Shown: piece by piece, positions 54,187-63,634 of the stretch | Position numbering within the stretch: position 1 is the stretch's first letter | Layout: each line of letters opens with the position of its first letter | NCBI RefSeq assembly: GCF_004151275.2 | Contig: NZ_CP130821.1 | Span: 1,798,001-1,862,000 of the forward strand | Direction: 5' to 3' | DNA: 64,000 nucleotides | Source: Flavobacterium dauae | Lineage (GTDB): Bacteria; Bacteroidota; Bacteroidia; Flavobacteriales; Flavobacteriaceae | Made by a program: the position numbers and the translations under genes | Notes under the pieces: generated by a model | Told to the model about the DNA's origin: nothing | The model's database searches: none | The model's input: the letters and a program-made list of their open reading frames with translations, nothing else

Positions 54187-55092
54187 TTAGTTTAAGATTA
54201 ATGCAATTGATAACAATAAAGATATTAAAAAAGTTGTTAACGAAATACGTTTTAACTCGGGATCTAACAAACGCGGATTTTTTGCTTTGCCTACCACGGT
54301 GATATTTTTTAGTAAAGGAATAAATCCAATGACATATACATATTGATACCATTTTGAGAACGAATTAATTGCAAACACATTGAAAACGATAGCAGCAAAA
54401 ACAATTAAAAAGAAATGGTATTGTTTTGCTTTTTCAAATCCTATTTTAACCACCAACGTATTTTTTTTCATAATGGTATCGTTTTCCACATCGCGCATAT
54501 TGTTCATATTCAGCACGGCAATGCTCAACAAACCAATCCCAATGGCAGGAAAAACAATATATAAATTTAACGTGTGTCCAAACAAATAATAAGTTCCCAG
54601 AGTACTAACCAATCCAAAAAAGATAAATACAAACAAATCGCCCATACCTTTATAACCGTACGCCGATTTACCCACTGTATATTTAATTGCCGCACCCACG
54701 CTGGCAAGTGCCAAAAACAGATAAATTAATGCTTGGGTAAAATTTTCTTGCCCAAACGAAACATAAATAACGCCAACCGAAGTGATTAATGACAAAACTG
54801 AAGTGATTATCATGGCGTTTTTCATCTGGTTTTTGGTAATCTCGCCGCTTTGCACCGCACGTTTGGGTCCTACTCTGTTTTCGTTGTCGGTTCCTTTTAC
54901 AGCATCGCCATAATCATTTGCGTAATTAGATAATACCTGAAAAAACAAGGTCGTTAGCAAACACAAAATTACAATAATGTAATAATTATTTTGGGTGTGA
55001 TATTCTTTAAAAGCAGCTGCACTTCCGAGTAAAATTCCGGAAATAGATAAAGGCAAGGTTCGCAAACGAGCGGCTTTAATCCATTTTTTCAT
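54187..55092 (-). CDS. menA: 1,4-Dihydroxy-2-naphthoate polyprenyltransferase
   Basis: UbiA-superfamily integral membrane enzyme that attaches the isoprenoid tail in menaquinone synthesis. The first Asp-rich prenyl-PP motif is in LSNYANDYGDAVKGTDNENRVGPKRAVQSG and the second in NMNNMRDVENDTIMKKNT; about eight to nine hydrophobic helices; the LRTLPLSISGILLGSA start is typical of MenA. It overlaps the upstream hydrolase gene by 17 bases, hence tight coupling, and precedes the UPF0173 gene. Confidence 0.95.
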   Translation of the reverse strand: MKKWIKAARLRTLPLSISGILLGSAAAFKEYHTQNNYYIIVILCLLTTLFFQVLSNYANDYGDAVKGTDNENRVGPKRAVQSGEITKNQMKNAMIITSVLSLITSVGVIYVSFGQENFTQALIYLFLALASVGAAIKYTVGKSAYGYKGMGDLFVFIFFGLVSTLGTYYLFGHTLNLYIVFPAIGIGLLSIAVLNMNNMRDVENDTIMKKNTLVVKIGFEKAKQYHFFLIVFAAIVFNVFAINSFSKWYQYVYVIGFIPLLKNITVVGKAKNPRLLDPELKRISLTTFLISLLLSIALILN

Positions 55093-55873
55093 TTGATGAG
55101 ATATATTTATTTACAAAATTGGTAATTGTTGAAAAAACCTGTTCTTTTTGTTCTTTATGAGCTGTATGCTTAGCACCTGCAACAATATATTTTTGAACGA
55201 TACCCGACGATTTATCAAAGGCATTGACCTGATTCATTGTTCCAAACTCATCAAATTCGCCTTGAATAATTAATGTAGGCACTAAAATATTCGGAATATA
55301 ATGTTCAATATTCCAACCTTGATGTTCTGCTGAAAGCCATGTTTTTGTCCAAGCGTAATATAAATCATACACTTTATCGCCGTGGTATTTCTCTAAAGCT
55401 TTAGCAATCTGGGTTGTTTGTAAAATATTTTCGGCTTCTACAATACCTTTCAACGTCTCCGGTTCAATCAATACATGTACACCTTCTATAATAAGTATTT
55501 TTAGTTTTTGCGGATACATACCTGCAAAGATGGTAGCAACCGAAGCTCCATCTGAAAAACCAAACAAAATAGGTTGTTCAACCTGCCAGTGTATCAGCAA
55601 ATCATTAAGAATAGAAACTTCTTGCTCTAAATAATCAATAGGTCGTTTAACTGTGTAATTATCTGATTTTCCGTATCCTCTTCTGTCATAAGCAATCACA
55701 TTGCAATTTAATTCCTTTGCCAGTTCTTCGGGCCATTCACGCCATAAAACGGTACAACCTAACGAATCGTGTAATAAAACAATGGTATTTTGCGGGTTTT
55801 CAACTTCCCACTTTTTATAATATATATTCGATGTTTGTACAAAAACTGTTTGTTCGTGACTTATTACATCCAT
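55076..55873 (-). CDS. Alpha/beta hydrolase (possible MenH-like enzyme)
   Basis: A 265-residue hydrolase. The nucleophile elbow is GFSDG (Ser at about 108), with the oxyanion segment LLHDSLG in place of the HGxxG of many esterases, the acid in IQGEFDEFG (Asp about 212) and the His in GAKHTAHKEQ. It overlaps menA and the PH-domain gene. By position it could be the MenH step of menaquinone synthesis (SHCHC synthase), which belongs to this fold, but esterases with the same motifs are common. Function is inferred from context only. Confidence 0.7.
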   Translation of the reverse strand: MDVISHEQTVFVQTSNIYYKKWEVENPQNTIVLLHDSLGCTVLWREWPEELAKELNCNVIAYDRRGYGKSDNYTVKRPIDYLEQEVSILNDLLIHWQVEQPILFGFSDGASVATIFAGMYPQKLKILIIEGVHVLIEPETLKGIVEAENILQTTQIAKALEKYHGDKVYDLYYAWTKTWLSAEHQGWNIEHYIPNILVPTLIIQGEFDEFGTMNQVNAFDKSSGIVQKYIVAGAKHTAHKEQKEQVFSTITNFVNKYISSNEKMD

Positions 55874-57381
55874 GAATGTTTATTTTTTTCTATTTTATAA
55901 AGAATTTCGTTTACCATATGCTGCAATACGTTAAAATCGTAATAATTCAAAGTAACTATGCCGGCAGCGGTGTACAAATTTAGCGAACCTATTTGTTTTT
56001 TCTCTTGAAAAATGCTTTGAGAAATGGAAACTTTTTGAATTTTATCAACAGGAAGATACGTTGTAGCTATATCCCAAATTCCGCTTTTAAGAATAACAAA
56101 ATTACCTTTAAAAACCATTTTTTCGTTTTTGTATCCTATGTAAATCAATAGACAACCAATAATAAAAAAGGGCAGAATAATCCAACTATAAAGTAAATAA
56201 TCCGTAAAATAAAGTATCATTAAAGTTATGAATGCCGGTATAAAAAGTAGTGCTGTTTTAATTGCTAAAATCCGAATATGAGGCTTGTAACCGTTTTTTA
56301 AATATATTAAACTATCGCTAAAAATAACATTGAATATTTTATTTAATTCCAATTGGTTAGAACCAGGAATAATTAATCCTTTTTTCTTTTTATTATCTTC
56401 GTTTGATTCAACTTGTTTGATTTTAACTTCGAACAGATTCATTAATTTTTGAAAGTAATTCTGCTGAAACTGAAACATCTGAACCTTATTGGCAGGAACC
56501 GAAATAATATGCGAATCGGTTAATCCATATGACGCTGTAAGATGCTTATCTTTTAAATTTATTTGATAGTTAAAATAGGTGAACAACGTTCTAACCAAAT
56601 TAAAAACTATAATCAAAATGATTAATCCCAGAAATAATACAATACCCAAAACGCCCAAATATTCCTGATACGAATTATTAATAATATCATCGTAAACCGA
56701 TGCGTCTTCTTCATAAAAAAGATCCTGCAACTGATCGATTATCTGAAACGAAAAAGCAATTAATAAACCGAATGTTTGCAGATAATTTCGGGTCAATCCT
56801 ATTTTTATCAGACTAATTAGGCTTATTTTGATTTTATTGTTGGTTTGATCTTCAATTATTACTTCATCATTTTCATCAGATAAAATAGTTGTTGATTCTT
56901 GATTTGTTTCAACCTCAACCGAAGAAGTCAGCACATCTTTCAATGCCAAAGCCTTTTGAAAATCAATTCCATTGATTTCAATTTCGGTAGATGAACTTCC
57001 AGCCGTATCAATATTAATCAAATAAAGTCCGATAATTTTGTGGGTAAACTTCTGATTTAGATTAACTTCGTGTATTTTATCTAACTTTACAACTGTTGTA
57101 GATTTGTTTAACCAACCTTTTTTTATAATCAATTCATCGTCAACAACCTGATACGAAAAATAAAAGTAATTAATCAGTTTTGTTACAAACGTTATTAGAA
57201 TAATTACGCCAATAACTGCGAAAAAGTACCAGCTTTTAAATTCACGCTTTACAACCATTAGGGCAATTATTGGCCACGCGGCACGAGCAACGGTGTATAG
57301 TGTTGTTCCTAAAACTAAAAACAGTGCTTTTTTGTCGAGCTTATTGGGAAGCGAAAAGTTATACCTGATTTTCTGATTCAT
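55864..57381 (-). CDS. Bacterial PH-domain membrane protein (YdbT-like)
   Basis: A 505-residue membrane protein with at least two helices near the N-terminus (about 22-42 and 51-71) and two more pairs (about 195-265 and 365-398), and three bPH2 domains: about 72-150 (YQVVDDELIIKKGWLNKSTTVVKLDKIHEV), 275-345 (YQINLKDKHLTASYGLTDSHIISVPANKVQMFQFQ) and 415-490 (VILKSGIWDIATTYLPVDKIQKVSISQSIFQEKKQIGSL). The domain order matches YdbT-type proteins encoded next to YdbS. It overlaps both neighbours (23 bases with the YdbS-like gene and ten with the hydrolase gene). Role: membrane/envelope, mechanism unknown. Confidence 0.85.
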   Translation of the reverse strand: MNQKIRYNFSLPNKLDKKALFLVLGTTLYTVARAAWPIIALMVVKREFKSWYFFAVIGVIILITFVTKLINYFYFSYQVVDDELIIKKGWLNKSTTVVKLDKIHEVNLNQKFTHKIIGLYLINIDTAGSSSTEIEINGIDFQKALALKDVLTSSVEVETNQESTTILSDENDEVIIEDQTNNKIKISLISLIKIGLTRNYLQTFGLLIAFSFQIIDQLQDLFYEEDASVYDDIINNSYQEYLGVLGIVLFLGLIILIIVFNLVRTLFTYFNYQINLKDKHLTASYGLTDSHIISVPANKVQMFQFQQNYFQKLMNLFEVKIKQVESNEDNKKKKGLIIPGSNQLELNKIFNVIFSDSLIYLKNGYKPHIRILAIKTALLFIPAFITLMILYFTDYLLYSWIILPFFIIGCLLIYIGYKNEKMVFKGNFVILKSGIWDIATTYLPVDKIQKVSISQSIFQEKKQIGSLNLYTAAGIVTLNYYDFNVLQHMVNEILYKIEKNKHSWM

Positions 57382-57886
57382 CGCTTAACTCTTGAATACG
57401 GTTCATTAAAAAACTTTTCCATCTTTCGGCTTCTTCCAAAGTAAGTCCCGGAATAGAAATATCCGAAAAATTATTGGCTGCCGTGTACATAACCAACGTT
57501 GCCAAACCTAATTTTTTAGCATACCAACCCTGCTTTATAACCACGTGCTGCAAACGAATGTAAGGCGAAATATGTGTTGTTTTAAAGATTAATCCCTTCT
57601 TGAAAAGTACATCGTGTTTACGAAAGGCGTATTTCTTTTTTTTGTAGGATAACAGCGGAAAGAAAGCCATTAAAGCACTGATTATAAGGATTGGAACAAT
57701 TGCATAAAATTTTTCAATTTCATCAATCAAAAAGAATAATGCAATGCAAATTGCAATACCTAAAACCAACGTAAACAGCGAATTAAGCACCACTATTTTT
57801 TTATAATTATTGTGTAAACCTGAAAATGTAATTTCCTGATATTGTGGAATTTCATCAAGCTCAATTAAAGTATTTTCGAACACCAT
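57359..57886 (-). CDS. Bacterial PH-domain membrane protein (YdbS-like)
   Basis: A 175-residue protein with two adjacent membrane helices (about 31-50 and 58-78) and one bPH2 domain (about 82-165, YAFRKHDVLFKKGLIFKTTHISPYIRLQHVVIKQGWYAKKLGLATLVMYTAAN). This short protein and the longer three-domain partner form the usual YdbS/YdbT pair. It is the first gene of the unit that ends at the UPF0173 terminator; TAACTTTA (57898-57905) on the minus strand, one mismatch from the -7 consensus, may be its promoter. Confidence 0.83.
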   Translation of the reverse strand: MVFENTLIELDEIPQYQEITFSGLHNNYKKIVVLNSLFTLVLGIAICIALFFLIDEIEKFYAIVPILIISALMAFFPLLSYKKKKYAFRKHDVLFKKGLIFKTTHISPYIRLQHVVIKQGWYAKKLGLATLVMYTAANNFSDISIPGLTLEEAERWKSFLMNRIQELSDESENQV

Positions 57887-57954
57887 TGCTTTTTTAGTAA
57901 AGTTAAAGAATTTTATAAGGCAATAAAAGAATAAAATTGTTGGGGAATTTCACA

Positions 57955-57982
57955 AAAAAAGTTGGTAACTACCAACTTTTTG
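57955..57982 (-). terminator. Terminator of the gyrA-TPR unit
   Basis: AAAAAGTTGGTA and TACCAACTTTTT form a stem just after the TPR gene stop; T-rich run follows on the minus strand. Confidence 0.85.
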
Positions 57983-57984
57983 TC

Positions 57985-59226
57985 TTAATTTTTATCTAAA
58001 AAATCTTGAATTTGTATAATCAGTTCGTTTAAACTTTCATCTTTATCATTTACAGCTTTTGCTTGTTTGTAATATTCTAAAGCTACTGTATAAACTGTCT
58101 TTTTTTGCTGCATTAATTCGTTACGTTTTTTATCAGCTGCAACGGTATTGGGCAACGCATTAATTTTATTGGTTACCTCGGCATCTTTTTGAAGTTCCAG
58201 ATTTCCAAGAGCTTTCAGTGCGTCAAAATTGGTTTTATTTAACGCCAATATCTTGTTGAGATAATTTACAGCCTGTTCATTTTCATTATTTTTTATGTGA
58301 ATAACAGCTAAATTATAAAGTAACGATTCATTTTTAGGAAACCTTTCAACACCTTCTTTAGCGTATTCTTCATACTTATATAAACGGTTTGTGTTGTAAT
58401 ATAAAAGTAAGATATTCAATAGATTATTTATATTATCTTTATCTAAATCGTATGCTTTTAACGCATATTCTTCGGCTTCGGAATAATTTTCCTTATTCAA
58501 CAAAATCTGTGTTAAACCATTGTAAATTGCTGGTTGGACATTTTTATTCAAAACGGTTTCGGGTGTAGCATGTGTTCCGTTTTTAACTGCCAAATCACGT
58601 GCTTTTTTATCGGTACCGAACGACTCTACTTTACCTGTGGCTTGCGATGTAGCTACGTAAGTTTGAGATTTTCCGTTGTATTTTAAGGCGATTAATTCTT
58701 TAAATTTTGTTTCGGCAAAATCATAATCTTTAGCGTTTACGGCATCGTTTGCTGCATTGTACAAATACACCGTGTCTATGTTACTTAAATTATACGCCTG
58801 CTCAAACAAACGGCTTGATTTTTTATAATTTTTGTTTCGATTGTTTTCAATGGCATCATCAACCAATTCTGCAAGCAAGTTGTTTTTTACCGATAAAATT
58901 TCAGTGGTATATTTCTTGCTCTTGGTTTCGTTTTCAAATTTTATTAACTGATTGATTGAACGAATTGCATTTGAACGATTTTCATTAAAATCAACCCCGT
59001 TTTTTGCCAGGTTAACCTCGTTTTTTGCTTTAAAAAAATAGTATGCCGCCTTTTGATCATCTGTAGCTTCAGGCAACAAGGCTTCAACTTTTTCAAGCAA
59101 TTTTACCGTTTCTGTGGTATTGTTTTTCTTTATAAGTTTTTCTAATTCTTTTAACTCATTTTTTTGAGCAAAAGAAGAAGAGCATGCTATTAAAAACATG
59201 CTCATCATTATTAATTTATTCTTCAT
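57985..59226 (-). CDS. Periplasmic TPR protein encoded next to gyrA
   Basis: A 413-residue secreted protein; signal peptide [20 protein letters not shown] then [10 protein letters not shown]. The body is a series of tetratricopeptide-type units (about 45-400), such as [58 protein letters not shown] and [18 protein letters not shown]. Its start codon overlaps the end of gyrA by 11 bases, so translation follows gyrA. The coupling of a periplasmic TPR protein with gyrase is odd; it probably reflects a conserved gene order more than a shared function. Confidence 0.82.
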   Translation of the reverse strand: MKNKLIMMSMFLIACSSSFAQKNELKELEKLIKKNNTTETVKLLEKVEALLPEATDDQKAAYYFFKAKNEVNLAKNGVDFNENRSNAIRSINQLIKFENETKSKKYTTEILSVKNNLLAELVDDAIENNRNKNYKKSSRLFEQAYNLSNIDTVYLYNAANDAVNAKDYDFAETKFKELIALKYNGKSQTYVATSQATGKVESFGTDKKARDLAVKNGTHATPETVLNKNVQPAIYNGLTQILLNKENYSEAEEYALKAYDLDKDNINNLLNILLLYYNTNRLYKYEEYAKEGVERFPKNESLLYNLAVIHIKNNENEQAVNYLNKILALNKTNFDALKALGNLELQKDAEVTNKINALPNTVAADKKRNELMQQKKTVYTVALEYYKQAKAVNDKDESLNELIIQIQDFLDKN

Positions 59227-61798
59227 TTGTTTCTTCAGAATCGTCTTCTAAATCATCATCTTCTTCGATTTCATCAACCACATCTTCTAAAATATCGTTT
59301 TCATCAACCGCTAAAAGATCTTTTTTCAATTCATCGTCCATTTCGTTTTCATCATCTTCGTCACGCATAACTTTGGCAACAGCGGCAATAGAGTCGTTTC
59401 CTTTGATGTTAATCAAACGAACTCCCTGCGTATTACGCCCCATTACACGTAAATCAGACACGCGTAAACGAATGGTTAACCCAGATTTATTGATGATCAT
59501 TAAATCGTCGTTATCTGTAACAGAATTGATCGAAATCAGTGCACCGGTTTTATCGGTAATGTTCATTGCTTTTACACCTTTACCACCACGGTTAGTTTCA
59601 CGGTAAGCTTCTAATGCAGAACGTTTTCCGTAACCGTTTTCAGAAACCACTAAAATTTCTGACTCTAAATCGGATACCGTTACCAAACCAATCACTTCAT
59701 CTTTTTCATCGGCTAATTTAATACCGCGAACTCCAGATGCTGTTCTACCCATTGGGCGGGTTTTAGATTCGTCAAAACGTACCATTTTACCGTTTTTAGC
59801 AGCAACCAGTACTTTTGAGTTCCCGTCGGTTAATTTCGCTTCTAATAATTCGTCACCTTCTTTAATGGTAATGGCGTTGATACCGTTTTGACGTGGGCGA
59901 GAGTATTGCTCTAAAGCCGTTTTCTTCACCTGTCCTTGTTTGGTACACATTACAATATAATGATTGTTGATGTATTCTTCGTCGCGTAAATCCTGCGTAC
60001 AGATAAATGCTTTAACCTTATCGTCGTTTTCGATATTGATTAAGTTTTGTATTGCACGACCTTTGGCTTGTTTTGTTCCTTCAGGAATTTCGTACACGCG
60101 CAACCAGAAACATTTTCCTTTTTGTGTAAAGAACAACATATACTGGTGGTTTGTAGCCACATACATATGCTCTAAGAAATCTTGATCGCGGGTTCCTGCC
60201 GATTTTTGTCCAACACCGCCGCGGTTTTGTGTTTTGTATTCGCTTAATGGCGTACGTTTTATATAACCCGCGTGCGAAATGGTGATGACAACCTGCTCAT
60301 CGGCAATTAAATCTTCAATATTCATTTCGCCACCGGCATATTCAATATGCGAACGACGGTTATCACCGTATTTATCGCGAATTTCGGTTAATTCTTCTTT
60401 AATAAGATTCATTCGCAATTCTTTGCTTGCCAATAATTCTTGTAAATGAGCAATTAACTTCATGATTTCATCAAACTCTGCACGTAATTTTTCTTGCTCT
60501 AGACCTGTTAACTGGCGTAAACGCATTTCAACAATGGCACGAGCCTGGATTTCCGATAAAGAAAAACGTTCAATTAAACGCTCACGGGCTTCATCGGCAT
60601 TTTTAGAACTACGGATGATTTGAATTACTTCATCGATATTATCCGAAGCAATAATCAATCCTTCTAAAATATGTGCACGTTCTTGTGCTTTTCTTAATTC
60701 GTATTCTGCACGACGCGTTACTACTTCGTGACGGTGTTCTACGAAATAATGTATTAATTCTTTAAGATTTAATAACTGCGGACGACCATTTACCAACGCA
60801 ATATTGTTGATACTGAACGATGATTGCAACTGCGTAAACTTATACAACATGTTTAACACAATGTTTGGTACAGCTTCGCGTTTTAATACATAAACGATAC
60901 GCATTCCTTTACGGTCTGATTCGTCACGTATTGTTGAAATTCCCTCAATTTTTTTGTCGTTAACCAATTCAGCCGTTTTCTTGATCATTTCGGCTTTGTT
61001 TACCTGATAAGGAATTTCTGAAACAATGATACACTCTTTACCATCGATCTCTTCGAAATTCGCTTTTGCACGCATAACAACGCGGCCGCGACCTGTTTTG
61101 TAAGCTTCTTTTACACCTTCATAACCATAAATGATTCCACCAGTTGGAAAATCAGGTGCTTTGATATGCTGCATCAATTCATCGATTTCTATATCGCTGT
61201 TATCAATATATACCAACGTACCGTTTATTACCTCGGTTAAATTATGCGGAGCCATATTGGTTGCCATACCCACAGCAATACCTGATGCTCCGTTAACTAA
61301 AAGCGTTGGTATTTTTGTAGGCATTACTTTAGGTTCTTCTAAAGTATCATCGAAGTTCAACTGAAAATCGACTGTTTCTTTATCTATATCTGCTAAAATT
61401 TCTTCCGAAATCTTTTTCATTCTGGCTTCGGTATAACGCATAGCCGCCGGGCTGTCGCCATCAACCGAACCAAAATTTCCTTGTCCGTCAACCAATAAGT
61501 AACGTAAACTCCATTCCTGAGCCATACGTACCATGGCATCATACACAGACGAATCTCCGTGAGGGTGGTATTTACCCAATACCTCACCTACAATTCTTGC
61601 AGATTTTTTATGTGCTTTACTTGCTGTAACACCCAGTTCGTACATTCCGAATAATACACGGCGGTGAACCGGTTTTAATCCATCGCGAACATCTGGCAAT
61701 GCTCTGGAAACAATAACGGACATTGAATAATCAATGTATGCCGATTTCATTTCTTCCTCGATGTTAATAGGAATTAACTTTTCTCCGTCAGAGATCAT
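59216..61798 (-). CDS. gyrA: DNA gyrase subunit A
   Basis: Breakage-reunion subunit of gyrase (860 aa). The catalytic Tyr is Y122 in AMRYTEARM. The quinolone-resistance region reads [20 protein letters not shown] with S83 and D87 in E. coli numbering, the susceptible state. The C-terminal beta-pinwheel has repeated blades and a GyrA-box-like NRGGKG; the protein ends in an acidic tail (about 815-860). ParC is excluded by the length and the GyrA box. It overlaps the TPR gene downstream and has no clear TAnnTTTG upstream (a one-mismatch CAAATAAA lies at 61873-61880 on the plus strand). Confidence 0.96.
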   Translation of the reverse strand: MISDGEKLIPINIEEEMKSAYIDYSMSVIVSRALPDVRDGLKPVHRRVLFGMYELGVTASKAHKKSARIVGEVLGKYHPHGDSSVYDAMVRMAQEWSLRYLLVDGQGNFGSVDGDSPAAMRYTEARMKKISEEILADIDKETVDFQLNFDDTLEEPKVMPTKIPTLLVNGASGIAVGMATNMAPHNLTEVINGTLVYIDNSDIEIDELMQHIKAPDFPTGGIIYGYEGVKEAYKTGRGRVVMRAKANFEEIDGKECIIVSEIPYQVNKAEMIKKTAELVNDKKIEGISTIRDESDRKGMRIVYVLKREAVPNIVLNMLYKFTQLQSSFSINNIALVNGRPQLLNLKELIHYFVEHRHEVVTRRAEYELRKAQERAHILEGLIIASDNIDEVIQIIRSSKNADEARERLIERFSLSEIQARAIVEMRLRQLTGLEQEKLRAEFDEIMKLIAHLQELLASKELRMNLIKEELTEIRDKYGDNRRSHIEYAGGEMNIEDLIADEQVVITISHAGYIKRTPLSEYKTQNRGGVGQKSAGTRDQDFLEHMYVATNHQYMLFFTQKGKCFWLRVYEIPEGTKQAKGRAIQNLINIENDDKVKAFICTQDLRDEEYINNHYIVMCTKQGQVKKTALEQYSRPRQNGINAITIKEGDELLEAKLTDGNSKVLVAAKNGKMVRFDESKTRPMGRTASGVRGIKLADEKDEVIGLVTVSDLESEILVVSENGYGKRSALEAYRETNRGGKGVKAMNITDKTGALISINSVTDNDDLMIINKSGLTIRLRVSDLRVMGRNTQGVRLINIKGNDSIAAVAKVMRDEDDENEMDDELKKDLLAVDENDILEDVVDEIEEDDDLEDDSEETNEE

Positions 61799-61998
61799 AT
61801 ATAACTATTTTTAGTTCTAAAATTAACGTGCTAATATACTCTTTTTTTACGGGATGACCTAACTTTAAAACGCAAATAAAACTTTTTACTTATGAACAAT
61901 TGAAAATTAAGGTTTTATATATTTTAGAGAACTACTATTAAAGTAAAATCATTTTTAAAATATCGCACATTTTATACATAAAATATTGTTTATATATG

Positions 61999-62006
61999 TA
62001 ATTTTG
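61999..62006 (+). promoter_or_regulatory. Bacteroidota -7 element (TAATTTTG) for the dihydroorotase-like gene
   Basis: Exact TAnnTTTG match 33 bases before the ATG at 62040; no clear TTG at -33. The rest of the 241-base gyrA/dihydroorotase divergent gap is AT-rich with nothing else recognised. Confidence 0.55.
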
Positions 62007-62039
62007 TAAGATTTTAAAAACAACACAACCATTCACACA

Positions 62040-63290
62040 ATGAATATCGTTATAAAAAATGCTACAATTGTAGATGCTTCAAGTCAATTTCATCAAAAAC
62101 AGGTCGATATTAAAATAGAGAACGGAATAATTACTGAAATTTTTCCGGAAATCAATCACGGAAATTCTGACACGCTTTCGTTAGAAAACCTTCACGTTTC
62201 CAGCGGATGGATGGATGCTTCGGTATCGTTTGGTGAACCAGGGTTTGAAGACCGCGAAACCATTGACAACGGTTTAACAACTGCTGCAAAAAGTGGTTTT
62301 ACACACATTGCTTATCAACCAAATACTTCACCGGTGATTGATAATCAATCAATTGTGAGTTTTGTTAAATCAAAAGCTGCTTATCACGCAACCAGCCTTC
62401 ATCCTATCGGAGCTTTTACAAAGAACCAAGAAGGAACCGATTTATCAGAAATGTTTGATATGCAAAATGCCGGTGCCATTGCTTTTGGCGACTATAAAAA
62501 AAGCATTACAAACGCCAATTTATTAAAAATTGGATTGCAATATGTACAGGATTTTAACGGAACTGTAATCGCTTTTTGTAACGATGCAACCATTAAAGGA
62601 AAAGGTGTGGTACACGAAGGTATTGCATCTACTAAATTAGGATTAAAAGGAATTCCGCCTTTAGCAGAAGAAGTAGTCTTAGCACGTAATTTATTCCTTT
62701 TAGAATATACCGGCGGCAAAATGCACATTCCTACTGTTTCTACCGCACAATCGGTTGCAATGATTAAAGAAGCCAAAGCTAAAGGTTTAAATGTAACTTG
62801 TAGCGTTGCAGTACATAATTTGGTGTTGACAGACGAGGTTTTAACCGATTTTGATACCCGTTTTAAAGTTAACCCTCCCCTACGCGATACGTTTCATCAA
62901 CAAGCATTGATTAACGGTGTTTTAGATGGAACTATTGATGTGATTACATCGGACCACTGTGCGATGGATATTGAACATAAAAAAATGGAGTTTGATATGG
63001 CAAAAGATGGAACTATTGGTTTAGAATCTGCCTTTGGAGCATTGTTAACAAAACTTCCTTTAGATGTTGTTGTTGAAAAATTTCAGGCAGCAAAATATTT
63101 ATTTTTAAAAGAATTTAACACCATTAAAGTAGGGCAAAAAGCAGATTTAACATTGTTTGATCCTTCAAAAGAATGGACGTTTACCAAAACTGACATCTTA
63201 TCTAAATCAAAAAATTCGGCCTTTTTAAATCATAAAATGAAAGGGTTTGTTTACGGAATTTATCACAACAACAAGTTGATTATCAAATAA
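62040..63290 (+). CDS. Dihydroorotase-like amidohydrolase, metal site degenerate
   Basis: A 416-residue amidohydrolase-fold protein with the overall layout of class I dihydroorotase: an N-terminal beta part, GFTHIAYQPNTSPVID, the mid-region LSEMFDMQNAGAIAFGD and the C-terminal FKVNPPLRD, VITSDHCAMD and ESAFGALLTKLP segments. The canonical zinc and substrate motif DxHxHxREPG reads DASVSFGEPG (59-68): both His and the Arg are replaced (S61, S63, G65). The His of the usual HxxHVST segment is also absent (MHIPTVST). It is therefore probably inactive as a dihydroorotase, perhaps a structural or regulatory partner (as in pyrC' proteins of some bacteria). It shares a TAATG overlap with the next gene. 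Confidence 0.88.
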   Translation: MNIVIKNATIVDASSQFHQKQVDIKIENGIITEIFPEINHGNSDTLSLENLHVSSGWMDASVSFGEPGFEDRETIDNGLTTAAKSGFTHIAYQPNTSPVIDNQSIVSFVKSKAAYHATSLHPIGAFTKNQEGTDLSEMFDMQNAGAIAFGDYKKSITNANLLKIGLQYVQDFNGTVIAFCNDATIKGKGVVHEGIASTKLGLKGIPPLAEEVVLARNLFLLEYTGGKMHIPTVSTAQSVAMIKEAKAKGLNVTCSVAVHNLVLTDEVLTDFDTRFKVNPPLRDTFHQQALINGVLDGTIDVITSDHCAMDIEHKKMEFDMAKDGTIGLESAFGALLTKLPLDVVVEKFQAAKYLFLKEFNTIKVGQKADLTLFDPSKEWTFTKTDILSKSKNSAFLNHKMKGFVYGIYHNNKLIIK

Positions 63291-63634
63291 TGAAAGAACA
63301 TAACATCTCAAAAGACGGAAAATTAGCTGCAATTATTGCTCATTTAACATTTATCGGGCCAATTATTGCGTGGTTTATCAATCAGGAAGAAAGAGATCCT
63401 TTTGGCAGTTTTTACATCAAACAATCTGTCGGAATTTTTTGTCTGTTTTTACTAATCAGTGCCATTTTTCCAATTGTTCCCGATTTTATGTTTATACCTA
63501 CTTTGATCGGATTTTACCTTTTTATTTTTATATTGTGGATTTACAGTTTTTCAGGAGCCATATCTAACCAGTACAAATTGCTGCCCGTAATTGGAAATTT
63601 CATTCAAAAAGCATTAACATCAAAGAAAAAATAA
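63290..63634 (+). CDS. DUF4870-like small membrane protein
   Basis: A 114-residue protein with about three hydrophobic helices (roughly 11-30, 43-63 and 67-93). The NISKDGKLAAIIAHLTFIGPIIAWFIN and DPFGSFYIKQSVG segments match the DUF4870/Tic20-like group. Function unknown. It shares base 63290 with the dihydroorotase-like gene (TAATG) and base 63634 with the next gene, so all three are translationally coupled. Confidence 0.78.
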   Translation: MKEHNISKDGKLAAIIAHLTFIGPIIAWFINQEERDPFGSFYIKQSVGIFCLFLLISAIFPIVPDFMFIPTLIGFYLFIFILWIYSFSGAISNQYKLLPVIGNFIQKALTSKKK

